Origin: Listeria ivanovii subsp. londoniensis
GTDB taxonomy: Bacteria > Bacillota > Bacilli > Lactobacillales > Listeriaceae
Reading direction: 5' to 3'
Length of the DNA stretch: 64,000 nucleotides
Assembly: GCF_000763495.1 (NCBI RefSeq)
Contig: NZ_CP009576.1
Location: 2,771,001 to 2,835,000, forward strand
Below, piece after piece: positions 36,299 to 44,908 of this stretch. Position numbers and translations under genes: made by a program. Under the pieces are notes generated by a model. That model did no database searches, was not told the DNA's origin, and saw only the letters and a list, made by a program, of their open reading frames with translations. Each line of letters begins with the position of its first letter. Within the stretch, counting starts at the first letter, position 1.

Positions 36299-37084
36299 TT
36301 AAGTAACTCGCTCAAATCCGGAATACACATTCAACCTATCCCCGCGAATAAACCCAACTGTTGTAATTTGCAGCTCTTCCGCCATTTTAACTGCGAGTTC
36401 AGTCGGAGCAGAGCGCGATAAAATAATCCCGCAACCAAGCTTGGCAGTTTTCACAAGGATTTCTGAAGAGATTCGCCCACTAAATATAATGGCCTTATCT
36501 TGAGTGTTTGTCCCATCATTCAAAGCCCGACCATAGATTTTATCCAGCGCATTATGACGACCAATATCCATTCGACTATATATAATGTCTGACATACTAC
36601 AAAGCGCCGCATTATGAACACCACCCGTTTGATGAAAAGTATCTGAATCCCCTTCAAATTTCTCCATCAAATGAAAAATTTTATTCGTTGTTAACCTGAG
36701 AAGCGAATTTTGTTTCACATTAACTAAAGATGCATCCGACTGAAAGTAAAAATTTTCCCGTGATTTGCCACAACAGGAAGTAATATAACGCTTACCTCGG
36801 TATTTTGCATTGAATTTATTAACGAAATTGGCAGTTACTTTAGCATGACCGGTTGATTCAATAATATCTACCGAATCAATATCTTTTGGTCCACGGACAA
36901 TCCCCTCTGAAGTCAAAAATCCAACTACTAAATCTTCTAAATACTCTGGTGTACAAACAATCGTCACGAGTTCGATATCATTTACATAAATTGTTAATGG
37001 ATATTCTGTCGCAACAGTGGATTTCATTTCTTTAAAAACACCTGACTCAAACTGGCGAATTTTCCGTTGCGCAACAAACTCCAT
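36299..37084 (-). CDS. fdhD: Formate dehydrogenase accessory sulfurtransferase FdhD
   Basis: Sulfurtransferase that delivers sulfur from a cysteine desulfurase to the molybdenum cofactor of formate dehydrogenase. The 261-residue protein has the conserved FdhD core (LVVGFLTSEGIV, then ITSCCGKSRENF with adjacent Cys104-Cys105, TGGVHNAAL and DIGRHNALDKI). The two catalytic cysteines are adjacent rather than in CxxC, a pattern seen in part of the family. It is downstream of and codirectional with the fdhA and DUF1641 genes, as expected. Confidence 0.94.
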   Translation of the reverse strand: MEFVAQRKIRQFESGVFKEMKSTVATEYPLTIYVNDIELVTIVCTPEYLEDLVVGFLTSEGIVRGPKDIDSVDIIESTGHAKVTANFVNKFNAKYRGKRYITSCCGKSRENFYFQSDASLVNVKQNSLLRLTTNKIFHLMEKFEGDSDTFHQTGGVHNAALCSMSDIIYSRMDIGRHNALDKIYGRALNDGTNTQDKAIIFSGRISSEILVKTAKLGCGIILSRSAPTELAVKMAEELQITTVGFIRGDRLNVYSGFERVT

Positions 37085-37106
37085 GTTGGCACTCTCCCTT
37101 CTAAAG

Positions 37107-37146
37107 AGGAGCAGCGTCCCCGTAAAAAAGGAGTATCGCTGCTCCT
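37107..37146 (-). terminator. Hairpin between the DUF1641 gene and fdhD
   Basis: Perfect 10-bp stem AGGAGCAGCG/CGCTGCTCCT (37107-37116 with 37137-37146). Only a short T run follows on the minus strand, so it may be a partial terminator reducing fdhD expression or a processing site. Confidence 0.55.
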
Positions 37147-37150
37147 GATT

Positions 37151-37627
37151 TTATTTTAATGTTTGACCGATTTCTTTTAAAAATGTCATACCATAGCGCA
37201 GTGCTCGGTTGACGTCTGGATCTTTGAGCGCCTTCATCATCGCGAGCATTCCCATGATTTCTTCTTTTTTCGCACTTTCTTCTGCTTTTTCGGCAGCATT
37301 TTTCAAGTTAGTTAGCATTTGCTCCGTTTGTTCTGGCTTCGTGTCCGTTAACAACTTACTCGAAATCATCACATTATTAATTGCATTGGTCACCTGCTCT
37401 TTACGCCATTCATTTAGGAACGTTTTCGTAATATCTCCACGTGCTTTAATCGCACTATTCAAAGCTTCAAGTGCGCCAGATTCTTGTAATAGCTTGACCG
37501 TCTCAACCATCTCTATAAAACCAGAATCTTCTTCTACAATATTAGCTTTGATTTTCGCTAGCCGTTCTTGTTCTATTTCTTCAGGTGTTTTTTTCGTATC
37601 TCGAATCGTTGAAATTGGTTCTGCCAT
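37151..37627 (-). CDS. DUF1641 formate dehydrogenase partner (YrhD/YjgD-like)
   Basis: A 158-residue helical protein of the DUF1641 family, homologous to B. subtilis YrhD/YjgD, which accompany FdhA-like catalytic subunits and are thought to be a small subunit or partner. The ATG at 37627 overlaps the fdhA stop codon by one base and follows GGGAGG, so the longer frame from 37717, which lies wholly within fdhA, is rejected. Family part: GFIEMVETVKLLQESGALEAL near the N terminus and DPDVNRALRYGMTFLKEIG at the C terminus. Confidence 0.88.
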   Translation of the reverse strand: MAEPISTIRDTKKTPEEIEQERLAKIKANIVEEDSGFIEMVETVKLLQESGALEALNSAIKARGDITKTFLNEWRKEQVTNAINNVMISSKLLTDTKPEQTEQMLTNLKNAAEKAEESAKKEEIMGMLAMMKALKDPDVNRALRYGMTFLKEIGQTLK

Positions 37628-40614
37628 CAGTGATTCCTCCCTTTTCCGCCGCAACCACAATTTCCACCACATGAACAATTCACTTTGGAAATTGGTTGAT
37701 AATCTTCCCTTGACCATTTACGTTCCACTTCCACTCCGTTTTGAGGGAACCTTTTACGGTTGCGTGGGTTATGATCTGGTAGCGGATTTTTACCAGTTTT
37801 TTTGAGCACTGTTAGATTTACCTTTGTTTGTTTATATGCAGGTGTTTTTGTCCGGACATCCCCTGCACTGGATGTTAATAGGTTTACTGCTGTTTCACTA
37901 CTGACAGAGTGCATCGGTACATATACTTCATTCCCTTTCATGCGGTCTGTAACAACTGCCCGAAGCTTAATCTGACCGTATGGAGAACTTAATCTTACAA
38001 GCGAGCCACTTTCAATATCACGCTCTTTAGCAAGCTCGAGCGAAACTTCTACAAAAACTTCCGGTAATTTATAATCTAAGCCCTTTGATTTATCTGTTAA
38101 ATTGCCTTCATGGAATTGTTCCAATAAGCGCCCATTATTTAGCGTTAAATTATACTCTTCTGGGAAAGTGATAGGTGGAATGTAAGGTAAAGTCGAAAAC
38201 TGCGCCTTGCCATCTGGAAAATTAAACCGTTCTTCATAAAGTAGCGGCATATCTTTCCCATCCGCACTAACTGGCCATACGAGGCTTTCAAATCCTTTCA
38301 TCCGGTCATAACGAACACCAGCAAAAAATGGAGCTAAACTAGCAATTTCGTCCATAATCTCACTTGGATGTGTATAATTCCAATCTGTTCTGCCACACGC
38401 TCTTGCAACTTCTTGAATAATCCACCAGTCTGGTTTTGAATCTCCGAGTGGCTCTAATACTTCATAAAGTCTTTGCACACGGCGTTCTGTATTGGTAAAA
38501 GTTCCTTCTTTTTCAAGTGAAGGTGCTGCAGGGAACACCACATCAGCAAATTGAGCCGTTTTGGAAAGAAAGACATCTTGAACTACAAAGAAATCAAGAC
38601 TAGCTAGAGTTTCTTGTACATGGTTCGAATTGGAATCTACCCAAGCCATTTCTTCACCAATAACATACATCGAGTGTAGCGTACCTGCTTCAATAGCTTC
38701 TAACATTTCGTTATTTTTCAAACCTGGTTCTGGTGAAATAGACACACCATAAGCCTCTTCAAAACGAGCACGCACTTCATTATTTCCGAGTGGCTGAATT
38801 CCTGGTAGAACATTGGGTAAGGACCCCATATCACATGCACCTTGCACATTATTATGCCCTCTGAGTGGATATGCTCCCGCTCCGTGTCTACCAAAGTTCC
38901 CAGTAACCAGAAGCAAATTCGCAATTGCCGAAGAAGTGTGTGACCCAGCAATATTTTGTGTCACACCCATACCCCAACAAACTGCGGTTCCATCAGCTTC
39001 ATGGACCATTTTTGCTACAAGCTGCAATGTCTCTACTGATAATCCCGTTTCTTTTTCAGCATAATCCAGCGTAAATGGCGTTAAAAATTCCAGATAATCC
39101 GCCACATTGCTAATCCGATTTTCCATAAAGTTCTTATCGTGCCACCCCTGATCAATTATATATTTAGCTACTGCAGTCAACCAAACAAAATCTGTCCCTT
39201 GTTTTGGATGAATAAATAAATCGGAGCGTTCAGCCATTTCATGTTTGCGCAAATCTGACACAATCAACTTTTGCCCACGTGTTTTTTGTGCTCGTTTAAT
39301 TCGACTTGCAAGAACTGGATGTCCATCAGCTGGAGAAGCTCCTACAATAATCACGAGTCCCGCAGTCTCAATATCTTCTACTGTACCCGAATCCGCGCCA
39401 ATCCCAACTGTGCGAGTTAGCCCATCGGAAGCGGGCGCCTGACAATATCTAGAGCAATTATCAATATTATTCGTTTCGAACACTTGTCTAGCTAATTTTT
39501 GCATCAAATAGTTTTCTTCGTTGGTGGTTTTAGAGGAGCTAATAAAACCAAGTGCATCATTGCCATATTTTGCTTGAATTTCTCGTAATTTTGTTGCAAC
39601 TAAATGAATTGCATCTTCCCAACTCGCTGGAACAAATTCATTGCCCTCTCGAATTAGCGGAGTTGTAATTCGTTTTTCGCTATTAACAAAGTCCCAACCA
39701 AATTTCCCTTTTACACAAGTAGCAAATTTGTTCACCGGACCTTCACCAGTTGGTTCAACTTTCAAAATCTTGCGGTCTTTCGTCCAAACTTCAAACGTAC
39801 AGCCCACTCCACAAAAAGTACAAACTGTTTTCGTTTTCTTTGTCCGCGTTTCTCGCATTGCCGCTTCCATTTCTGACACAGCAAAAACAGTTTGATAATT
39901 CGGCTCCACTTTTTTCACCAAATCAATCATGGGTTCAAGCATATCTTCATCCAGCCCAGTCATAAATCCAGCTTGGCCAAGCATTGATTTCTCCATAAGT
40001 GCATTACATGGACAAACAGTGGCACATAATCCACACGAAACACAAGACGACAAGTTCGCCGGTTTGTCATCATCCCAAATGACCCTCGGCTGACTTCGCT
40101 CCCAATCAATCGAAAGCGTCTCATTCACTTGCACTTGTTGACAAGCCTCCACGCATCTCCCACATAGAATACATTGATCTGGATCATAGCGATAAAACGG
40201 ATGAGAGAAATCATTCAAATAGCCTTTTTCACGGTAAGGCCGCTCTTGCGCTTCTACACCAAGCAATTCTGTTGTATTATGTACCTTGCAATTCCCATTA
40301 TTATTATCACAAACCGTACAATAAAGTAAATGATTTTCCAAAATCCTATCCATTGCTTCCAGTTGTGCTTCAGTCGCCACTTCTGAATTAGTTTTAATTT
40401 CCATTCCATCTGTAACTTTCGTGCTACATGCTCGCATAAGTTGCCCGTCCACCTCACACATACAAGTATCACAAGACTGAATAGGCCCAATTTGCTCACT
40501 GTAACATATATGCGGATGTTCGATTCCTTCTGCATTCAAATAATCTAAAATCCGTGTTCCTTCAGTCACATTTCGCTGCTGGCCATTAATCTTTACTGAT
40601 ATCTTTGCATTCAT
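37627..40614 (-). CDS. fdhA: Formate dehydrogenase, catalytic (alpha) subunit
   Basis: Molybdopterin oxidoreductase of 995 residues, like B. subtilis YrhE/YjgC, that oxidises formate to CO2. From the N terminus: a [2Fe-2S] domain (Cys38, 49, 52, 64), a His-Cys3 cluster site (HLLYCTVCDNNNGNC, about 95-110), two [4Fe-4S] sites (CILCGRCVEAC and CVSCGLCATVCPC), a further cluster (CTFCGVGC), and the molybdopterin domain with the metal ligand Cys in NCSRYCQAP. The last 20 residues hold an unusual CSCGGNCGCGGK tail. The ATG at 40614 has GGAGG at 7 bp; a GTG one codon upstream is less suitable. A cre site precedes it. Confidence 0.95.
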   Translation of the reverse strand: MNAKISVKINGQQRNVTEGTRILDYLNAEGIEHPHICYSEQIGPIQSCDTCMCEVDGQLMRACSTKVTDGMEIKTNSEVATEAQLEAMDRILENHLLYCTVCDNNNGNCKVHNTTELLGVEAQERPYREKGYLNDFSHPFYRYDPDQCILCGRCVEACQQVQVNETLSIDWERSQPRVIWDDDKPANLSSCVSCGLCATVCPCNALMEKSMLGQAGFMTGLDEDMLEPMIDLVKKVEPNYQTVFAVSEMEAAMRETRTKKTKTVCTFCGVGCTFEVWTKDRKILKVEPTGEGPVNKFATCVKGKFGWDFVNSEKRITTPLIREGNEFVPASWEDAIHLVATKLREIQAKYGNDALGFISSSKTTNEENYLMQKLARQVFETNNIDNCSRYCQAPASDGLTRTVGIGADSGTVEDIETAGLVIIVGASPADGHPVLASRIKRAQKTRGQKLIVSDLRKHEMAERSDLFIHPKQGTDFVWLTAVAKYIIDQGWHDKNFMENRISNVADYLEFLTPFTLDYAEKETGLSVETLQLVAKMVHEADGTAVCWGMGVTQNIAGSHTSSAIANLLLVTGNFGRHGAGAYPLRGHNNVQGACDMGSLPNVLPGIQPLGNNEVRARFEEAYGVSISPEPGLKNNEMLEAIEAGTLHSMYVIGEEMAWVDSNSNHVQETLASLDFFVVQDVFLSKTAQFADVVFPAAPSLEKEGTFTNTERRVQRLYEVLEPLGDSKPDWWIIQEVARACGRTDWNYTHPSEIMDEIASLAPFFAGVRYDRMKGFESLVWPVSADGKDMPLLYEERFNFPDGKAQFSTLPYIPPITFPEEYNLTLNNGRLLEQFHEGNLTDKSKGLDYKLPEVFVEVSLELAKERDIESGSLVRLSSPYGQIKLRAVVTDRMKGNEVYVPMHSVSSETAVNLLTSSAGDVRTKTPAYKQTKVNLTVLKKTGKNPLPDHNPRNRKRFPQNGVEVERKWSREDYQPISKVNCSCGGNCGCGGKGRNH

Positions 40615-40632
40615 CACATTACCTCCATTTCA

Positions 40633-40662
40633 AGAAAGCGGTTACAATTTGTTTTTATTATA
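40633..40662 (-). promoter_or_regulatory. fdhA promoter with CcpA-type cre site
   Basis: Extended -10 TG-T-TATAAT on the minus strand (40657-40662) followed immediately downstream by TGTAACCGCTTTCT (40633-40646), matching the cre consensus TGWAANCGNTNWCA except at the last base. CcpA bound here would block transcription, implying catabolite repression of formate dehydrogenase. Confidence 0.65.
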
Positions 40663-40758
40663 ACAGTTCTTATCTAAAAATCACAGTAATATGTTAGCTG
40701 ATAACCATTCTCAAACAGCACTACTATGCGATTTCTATCACAATAGATACTTAATATA

Positions 40759-40787
40759 TTGACAATTGGCTGACTTTTCTGTATTCT
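40759..40787 (+). promoter_or_regulatory. Promoter of the SAM hydrolase gene
   Basis: TTGACA (40759-40764), 17 bp, TATTCT (40782-40787) on the plus strand. Transcription would begin near 40794, giving a leader of about 170 nt. Confidence 0.65.
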
Positions 40788-40793
40788 TTATAC

Positions 40794-40933
40794 AAAGCTA
40801 TGATGAGAAAAGTACGGTTTCTGTTTTTTCCAAAAGAGAATCCCCCTCTACTGAAAATGAATTAAGGTGGTATTGCGTGAATTTTTTCCGCCCTTATCCA
40901 AGTTATCAACTGGACTAGGACGATTTTTTATTT
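40794..40933 (+). promoter_or_regulatory. Short T-box-like antiterminator/terminator leader
   Basis: The leader contains the T-box antiterminator layout: TAAGG (40863-40867) pairs with CCTTA (40892-40896), GCG (40875-40877) pairs with CGC (40889-40891), and between TAAGG and GCG is a 7-nt bulge TGGTATT, whose TGGT could pair with a tRNA ACCA end. The 3' side of this structure can instead pair with GGACTAGGACG (40912-40922) to form a terminator followed by ATTTTTTATTT. The start (GATGAGAAAAGTA) resembles the base of T-box stem I with its AGTA motif, but only about 60 nt separate it from the antiterminator, too short for a normal stem I. Confidence 0.5.
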
Positions 40934-40964
40934 AGCTCTAAATTTTTAAAATGGAGGAATTAAA

Positions 40965-41807
40965 ATGACAAAGCAATTACTCGTTTTACAGTCAGATTTC
41001 GGGATTAGCGACGGTGCCGTTAGCGCCATGTACGGTGTGATTAATAGCGTTAGTAAGGATCTACAAATATATGATTTAACGCACCAAATTCCTCAATTTA
41101 ATATTTGGGAAGCTTCTTATCGATTACTACAAACCGTTACTTACTGGCCGAAAGATACTATTTTTGTTTCGATTGTCGATCCTGGCGTTGGTTCTGAGCG
41201 TCGAAGTGTTGCTGTCTTAACCGAAGAAGGTCACTATATTATTACACCTGACAACGGCAGTTTAACTCATATCGCTCATTACGGACGCCTAAAAGCCATT
41301 CGTTTAATTGATGAAGCTAAGAACCGTTTGCCAAAATCAGGCGCATCACACACATTTCACGGTCGAGATATCTTTGCCTACACTGCTGCTAGACTTGCTG
41401 CTGGAAAAATCCGCTTTGAAGATATCGGACCTGAAGCCCCAGCTGAATCAATTGTTTCTTTGAGCCTTAGTGATTCTTATTTAGAAAATGAACAGGCATT
41501 TGGGACCATTGACATTATCGACCGACCATTTGGCAACTTGTGGACTAATATTCGTCGTACTGACTTTTTACAATTAGATGTGAATTATGGAGACTCCATT
41601 GAAGTTTTAATTAAACATCACGACCTCGTAGTTTATAAAAATTTCGTCACGTATAGCCGTTCTTTCGCTGATTTACGAATTGGCGAGGCACTCATCTATG
41701 TTAACTCACTTGATAATCTTGGGTTAGGCATCAATCAAGGATCCTTCGTCAATGCTTATTCAGTTGGAACTGGAACAAGCTGGAAAGTCACTTTAAAAAA
41801 AGGATAA
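40965..41807 (+). CDS. S-adenosyl-L-methionine hydroxide adenosyltransferase (DUF62)
   Basis: A 280-residue enzyme of the fluorinase/chlorinase fold that, in ordinary bacteria, uses water/hydroxide to cleave SAM to adenosine and methionine. Family motifs: LVLQSDFGISDG at the start (SDFG), FVSIVDPGVGSERR, PDNGSLTH, HTFHGRDIFAYTAARL and IDRPFGNLWTNI. The Asp-Arg-His set of the hydrolase branch is present. GGAGG before the ATG. It is a single-gene unit with a structured leader and a strong terminator, convergent with mdrT. Its physiological role is unknown. Confidence 0.9.
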   Translation: MTKQLLVLQSDFGISDGAVSAMYGVINSVSKDLQIYDLTHQIPQFNIWEASYRLLQTVTYWPKDTIFVSIVDPGVGSERRSVAVLTEEGHYIITPDNGSLTHIAHYGRLKAIRLIDEAKNRLPKSGASHTFHGRDIFAYTAARLAAGKIRFEDIGPEAPAESIVSLSLSDSYLENEQAFGTIDIIDRPFGNLWTNIRRTDFLQLDVNYGDSIEVLIKHHDLVVYKNFVTYSRSFADLRIGEALIYVNSLDNLGLGINQGSFVNAYSVGTGTSWKVTLKKG

Positions 41808-41808
41808 A

Positions 41809-41846
41809 AAAAGGCCAAAAATCCAGTATGGATTTTTGGCCTTTTT
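41809..41846. terminator. Bidirectional terminator between SAM hydrolase gene and mdrT
   Basis: Perfect stem AAAAGGCCAAAAATCC with GGATTTTTGGCCTTTT and a 5-nt loop, T tracts on both strands. Confidence 0.93.
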
Positions 41847-41852
41847 CAATAT

Positions 41853-43334
41853 TTATTTCGTATATTCTTTTACAATTGGTTCTTGTTTTTTTGTTTTAAG
41901 GAAGAAACTCAAGAACATCCCAATAGCTGCGAAAATAGCTGCAACCATAAAGGCAGCACGCATACCATCTAAGCTGGCATCCTGTGCCTGTTGTGCGAAT
42001 GCAGCAGGATCCGTCCCAGCTAGCATCTTACCAGGCATATTATTTTTCGTTACATTAGTTAAAACAGTAATTAAGACAGCTGTACCAATCGAACCAGCAA
42101 TTTGTCGTATGGTATTGTTAACTGCTGAACCATGATTGATCAAGTGATTTGGCAGTGCATTCATTCCGGCGGTCGAAACTGGCATCATCGCCATCGAAAT
42201 ACCGAAGAATCGTACTGCATAAAATACCACAATATACCAAAGTGGTGTATCTATCGTTAAGAACATAAATGGTATCGTACCAATAGTTAAAATGGTAACC
42301 CCAGTAATTGTCAGCCACTTAGCTCCAATTTTATCAAATATAATCCCTGTAATCGGACTCATTATTCCCATAATTATTGCTCCTGGTAGTAACAATAGTC
42401 CTGATTGTAATGCAGATTCTCCGCGAATAGTTTGAATGTATAATGGTAATACAATTTCCGCACCAATCATTGCCATAGTAACAATCGAACCAAGAACTAC
42501 GGAAAGTGAGAATACTGGATATTTAAATACATGTAGTTCTAACATTGGATTTTCAATAACAAGTTGACGCCAAACAAAAAGTGCGATGACAACAACACCG
42601 ATAATCAATGTTGTTACAACCGTTGCATCTCCCCAGCCATCATTCCCTGCTGAACTGAACCCATAAAGAAGTGACCCAAAACCAATCGATGACATAACAA
42701 TGGAAAGATAATCAATTTTAGTTTTTGTTAATTTTACTACTTTCTTCATTCCAAAAAATGCTAAAGCTATATCAATTACTGCAATTGGAATTAATATTAG
42801 GAATAAAACTCTCCAGTCATATGAATCTACAATCCAACCAGACAAAGTTGGACCAATCGCTGGAGCAAAGGCAATTACTAAGCCCATAAGTCCCATTGCT
42901 GCCCCACGCTTTTCACGAGGGAAAATCAATAAGAAAATTGTTTGCAAGAGTGGCATCATAATTCCCGCTCCAGCTGCTTGAACAATTCTACCAGTTAATA
43001 GCATCGGGAACGAATCGGCCATCGAAGCAATAATTGTTCCTACTGTAAACACAAACATTGCTGTAATAAATAACGTTTTTGAACTAATTTTTTCAATTAA
43101 AAGTGCTGTTATCGGAATCATAATCCCATTTGTCAGCAAGAAAGCCGTTGTTAGCCATTGGCCGGTTGCTGCTGTAATGTGCAAATCATCCATAATCATT
43201 GGTAACGCTGTTGCTAAAAGTGTCTGATTCAATATTGCTACAAATGCCCCAATAATCATTGTTACTACTAATAAATTTCTGCTATACGATTTCCCGTTAA
43301 CATCAACAGGACGTTCTACTGCTGTACTATTCAA
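41853..43334 (-). CDS. mdrT: MdrT, multidrug efflux transporter of the DHA2 (14-helix) MFS family
   Basis: Membrane protein of about 493 residues with some 14 hydrophobic helices, an EmrB/QacA-type drug:H+ antiporter; motif A-like LIEKISSKTLFI and the antiporter motif C region GPTLSGWIVDSYDWR are visible. In L. monocytogenes the transporter next to the TetR regulator BrtA is MdrT, which exports bile acids and also secretes cyclic di-AMP. The TTG at 43340 is too close to the AAGGGG site, so the TTG at 43334 (8 bp spacing) is the better start. Controlled by two tandem operators upstream. Confidence 0.87.
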   Translation of the reverse strand: MNSTAVERPVDVNGKSYSRNLLVVTMIIGAFVAILNQTLLATALPMIMDDLHITAATGQWLTTAFLLTNGIMIPITALLIEKISSKTLFITAMFVFTVGTIIASMADSFPMLLTGRIVQAAGAGIMMPLLQTIFLLIFPREKRGAAMGLMGLVIAFAPAIGPTLSGWIVDSYDWRVLFLILIPIAVIDIALAFFGMKKVVKLTKTKIDYLSIVMSSIGFGSLLYGFSSAGNDGWGDATVVTTLIIGVVVIALFVWRQLVIENPMLELHVFKYPVFSLSVVLGSIVTMAMIGAEIVLPLYIQTIRGESALQSGLLLLPGAIIMGIMSPITGIIFDKIGAKWLTITGVTILTIGTIPFMFLTIDTPLWYIVVFYAVRFFGISMAMMPVSTAGMNALPNHLINHGSAVNNTIRQIAGSIGTAVLITVLTNVTKNNMPGKMLAGTDPAAFAQQAQDASLDGMRAAFMVAAIFAAIGMFLSFFLKTKKQEPIVKEYTK

Positions 43335-43379
43335 AATCAATACCCCTTCCTATGTGGAAATTTCCAGATGAATAATAGA

Positions 43380-43430
43380 AGTATAATAAAAAAAGACCAA
43401 CAAGTCAATAAAAAATGACCAGTTAGTCCA
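43380..43430 (-). promoter_or_regulatory. mdrT promoter with two tandem TetR-type operators
   Basis: Promoter TTGACT (43403-43408), 17 bp, TATACT (43380-43385) on the minus strand. Two copies of the 15-bp pattern TKGACTNNNTGGTCW, each a partial palindrome, lie at 43394-43408 and 43416-43430, 7 bp apart; the first overlaps the -35. They fit binding by BrtA and repression of mdrT. Confidence 0.7.
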
Positions 43431-43434
43431 AAAA

Positions 43435-44322
43435 TTATAAAAGTCCGTTCACACATAGTTCCAACTTATTTACTTCTTTTGTTAAAGTTGCTGGTACATG
43501 CTGCTTTAAATACAGCAAAGTTCCTTGAATCATAAAGTCTCTCGGGGCTTCATTATTGTTTATTTCGCCAACTAAAGCATTCATTGACTCTTTATACTGC
43601 CATTTATCTGAATCAGCAATATCTGCATTATCAATCCCCGTACTAAGTTCTTCTAATGCTTCTCTTAATTTAGCTAATCGTTTTTTTCGCATCGTTATAT
43701 GATCAGGCACTAAATTTTCGGTATCCTCATCAGTAAACACAATTTCCCCACTCAAAAGAATATCCTTTACAAGTGCATCTAGCCGTCTAACCACATAAGG
43801 GATTGCACGATCAATTAAACCAGAATCAATATTTTTACTACCATTCGCAAATACATACATTGCCGCCATCCCGCTAAGCAGCATCGTTATATCATTAATA
43901 TAAGGCGCCGTTTCAATTCCATAAACCTCTAATAGTTGATTTTTCACCCACTCCATATTCTTAAGCCGCACGCTTTGCAAGAAAGAATTAAAATCATCAT
44001 CAATCATTGCCTGTGAGAAAGTAATATTTAAAATTTCTCCATTTTCCGTGTAAAAACGAATAATAATCTTCAAACATTCAGTAAAATTATCTTTTCTTTC
44101 CCCCGAAATCGCCATTGTATACTCTAACCGTTGATGTAAAACAGAATACTCTTGCTTAAAAATCACAATTGCTAGCTCTTCTTTAGAAGTAAAATAATTA
44201 TAAAAAGTCCCTTTAGAAATTTCCGCAGCATCTACTATATCTTGTACAGAAGTTTTTAAATAGCCTTGCTTTTGAAACACTTCTTTAGCCGACTTAATAA
44301 TCCGTTGCTTCTTTTCCTTCAA
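43435..44322 (-). CDS. brtA: BrtA, TetR-family bile-responsive repressor
   Basis: A 295-residue TetR-family repressor with the N-terminal helix-turn-helix (IIKSAKEVFQKQGYLKTSVQDIVDAAEISKG split over residues 7-39, then TFYNYFTSKEEL) and an unusually long C-terminal ligand-binding region. BrtA in L. monocytogenes binds cholic acid and releases mdrT from repression. The longest frame starts with a GTG at 44331 overlapping the binding site; GAGGTG is correctly spaced for the TTG at 44322, giving MKEKKQR. Lies 100 bp upstream of mdrT, same direction. Confidence 0.87.
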   Translation of the reverse strand: MKEKKQRIIKSAKEVFQKQGYLKTSVQDIVDAAEISKGTFYNYFTSKEELAIVIFKQEYSVLHQRLEYTMAISGERKDNFTECLKIIIRFYTENGEILNITFSQAMIDDDFNSFLQSVRLKNMEWVKNQLLEVYGIETAPYINDITMLLSGMAAMYVFANGSKNIDSGLIDRAIPYVVRRLDALVKDILLSGEIVFTDEDTENLVPDHITMRKKRLAKLREALEELSTGIDNADIADSDKWQYKESMNALVGEINNNEAPRDFMIQGTLLYLKQHVPATLTKEVNKLELCVNGLL

Positions 44323-44381
44323 AAAAAACACCTCATTATCAACATATTATACATAAAGTATAATCTATTTATACTACCTAT

Positions 44382-44652
44382 TCAAGCTACTTGATAATAG
44401 GTAATAAATTCTTTTCCCCATTTAGTCAAACAATATTTCTGACTTAATCTCGTTAATCCATCAGAATTATTTTTTCGAGCTAAAAATCCGTCTTGGTTCA
44501 AGCCAGTAAATCGTATAAATTAACTTGTTTTTCGTTATTTGATACTTTCCAGTTATAATAATATCTTCTTTTTTTGCTAAATCAAAAATTTTCTCTGATT
44601 TATCTTTAACCATTTTAAGTATTGAATATATTATTTCTCTTTCCGGTAGCAC
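44382..44652 (-). pseudogene. Frameshifted small gene, possibly a winged-helix protein
   Basis: A GTG at 44652 with AAAGGAGG 8 bp upstream opens a 61-codon frame (MLPEREIIYSILKMVKDKSEK) that ends at 44467. In the adjacent frame, a protein-like sequence continues after IYW as LNQDGFLARKNNSDGLTRLS and ends KWGKEFITYYQVA at 44382. Removing one base near 44507 would join them into about 89 residues with an N-terminal helix, a strand-turn-strand and a LT..G..F ending, much like a small winged helix. I read it as a gene broken by a one-base insertion; a sequencing error or programmed frameshift remains possible. Confidence 0.6.
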
Positions 44653-44908
44653 ACTTCTTCCCTCCTTTTAAAACAACAAAAAAGGTTTCGTCTACTAACG
44701 AATACCAACTAACATTTCTATTAAGCTCGCTTGAATGTTACCTTATTTTATATTGTATTATATAGTTAAGGAATTGCGCAAGCTGTTTTTATCTTCTCTG
44801 TTCTAAACTGTTTCATTGTATTGAACTATCTGATTTTCGTGCTTTAGAAAAACAAGCATTACATCCTTATAACTTATAGGATGATTATATTTCCTCCAAC
44901 AAATTGGC

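Noticed and set aside
37209-37805. A 198-codon plus-strand frame opposite the DUF1641 and fdhA genes
   Set aside because: Antisense shadow without start signals; the minus-strand genes are well supported.
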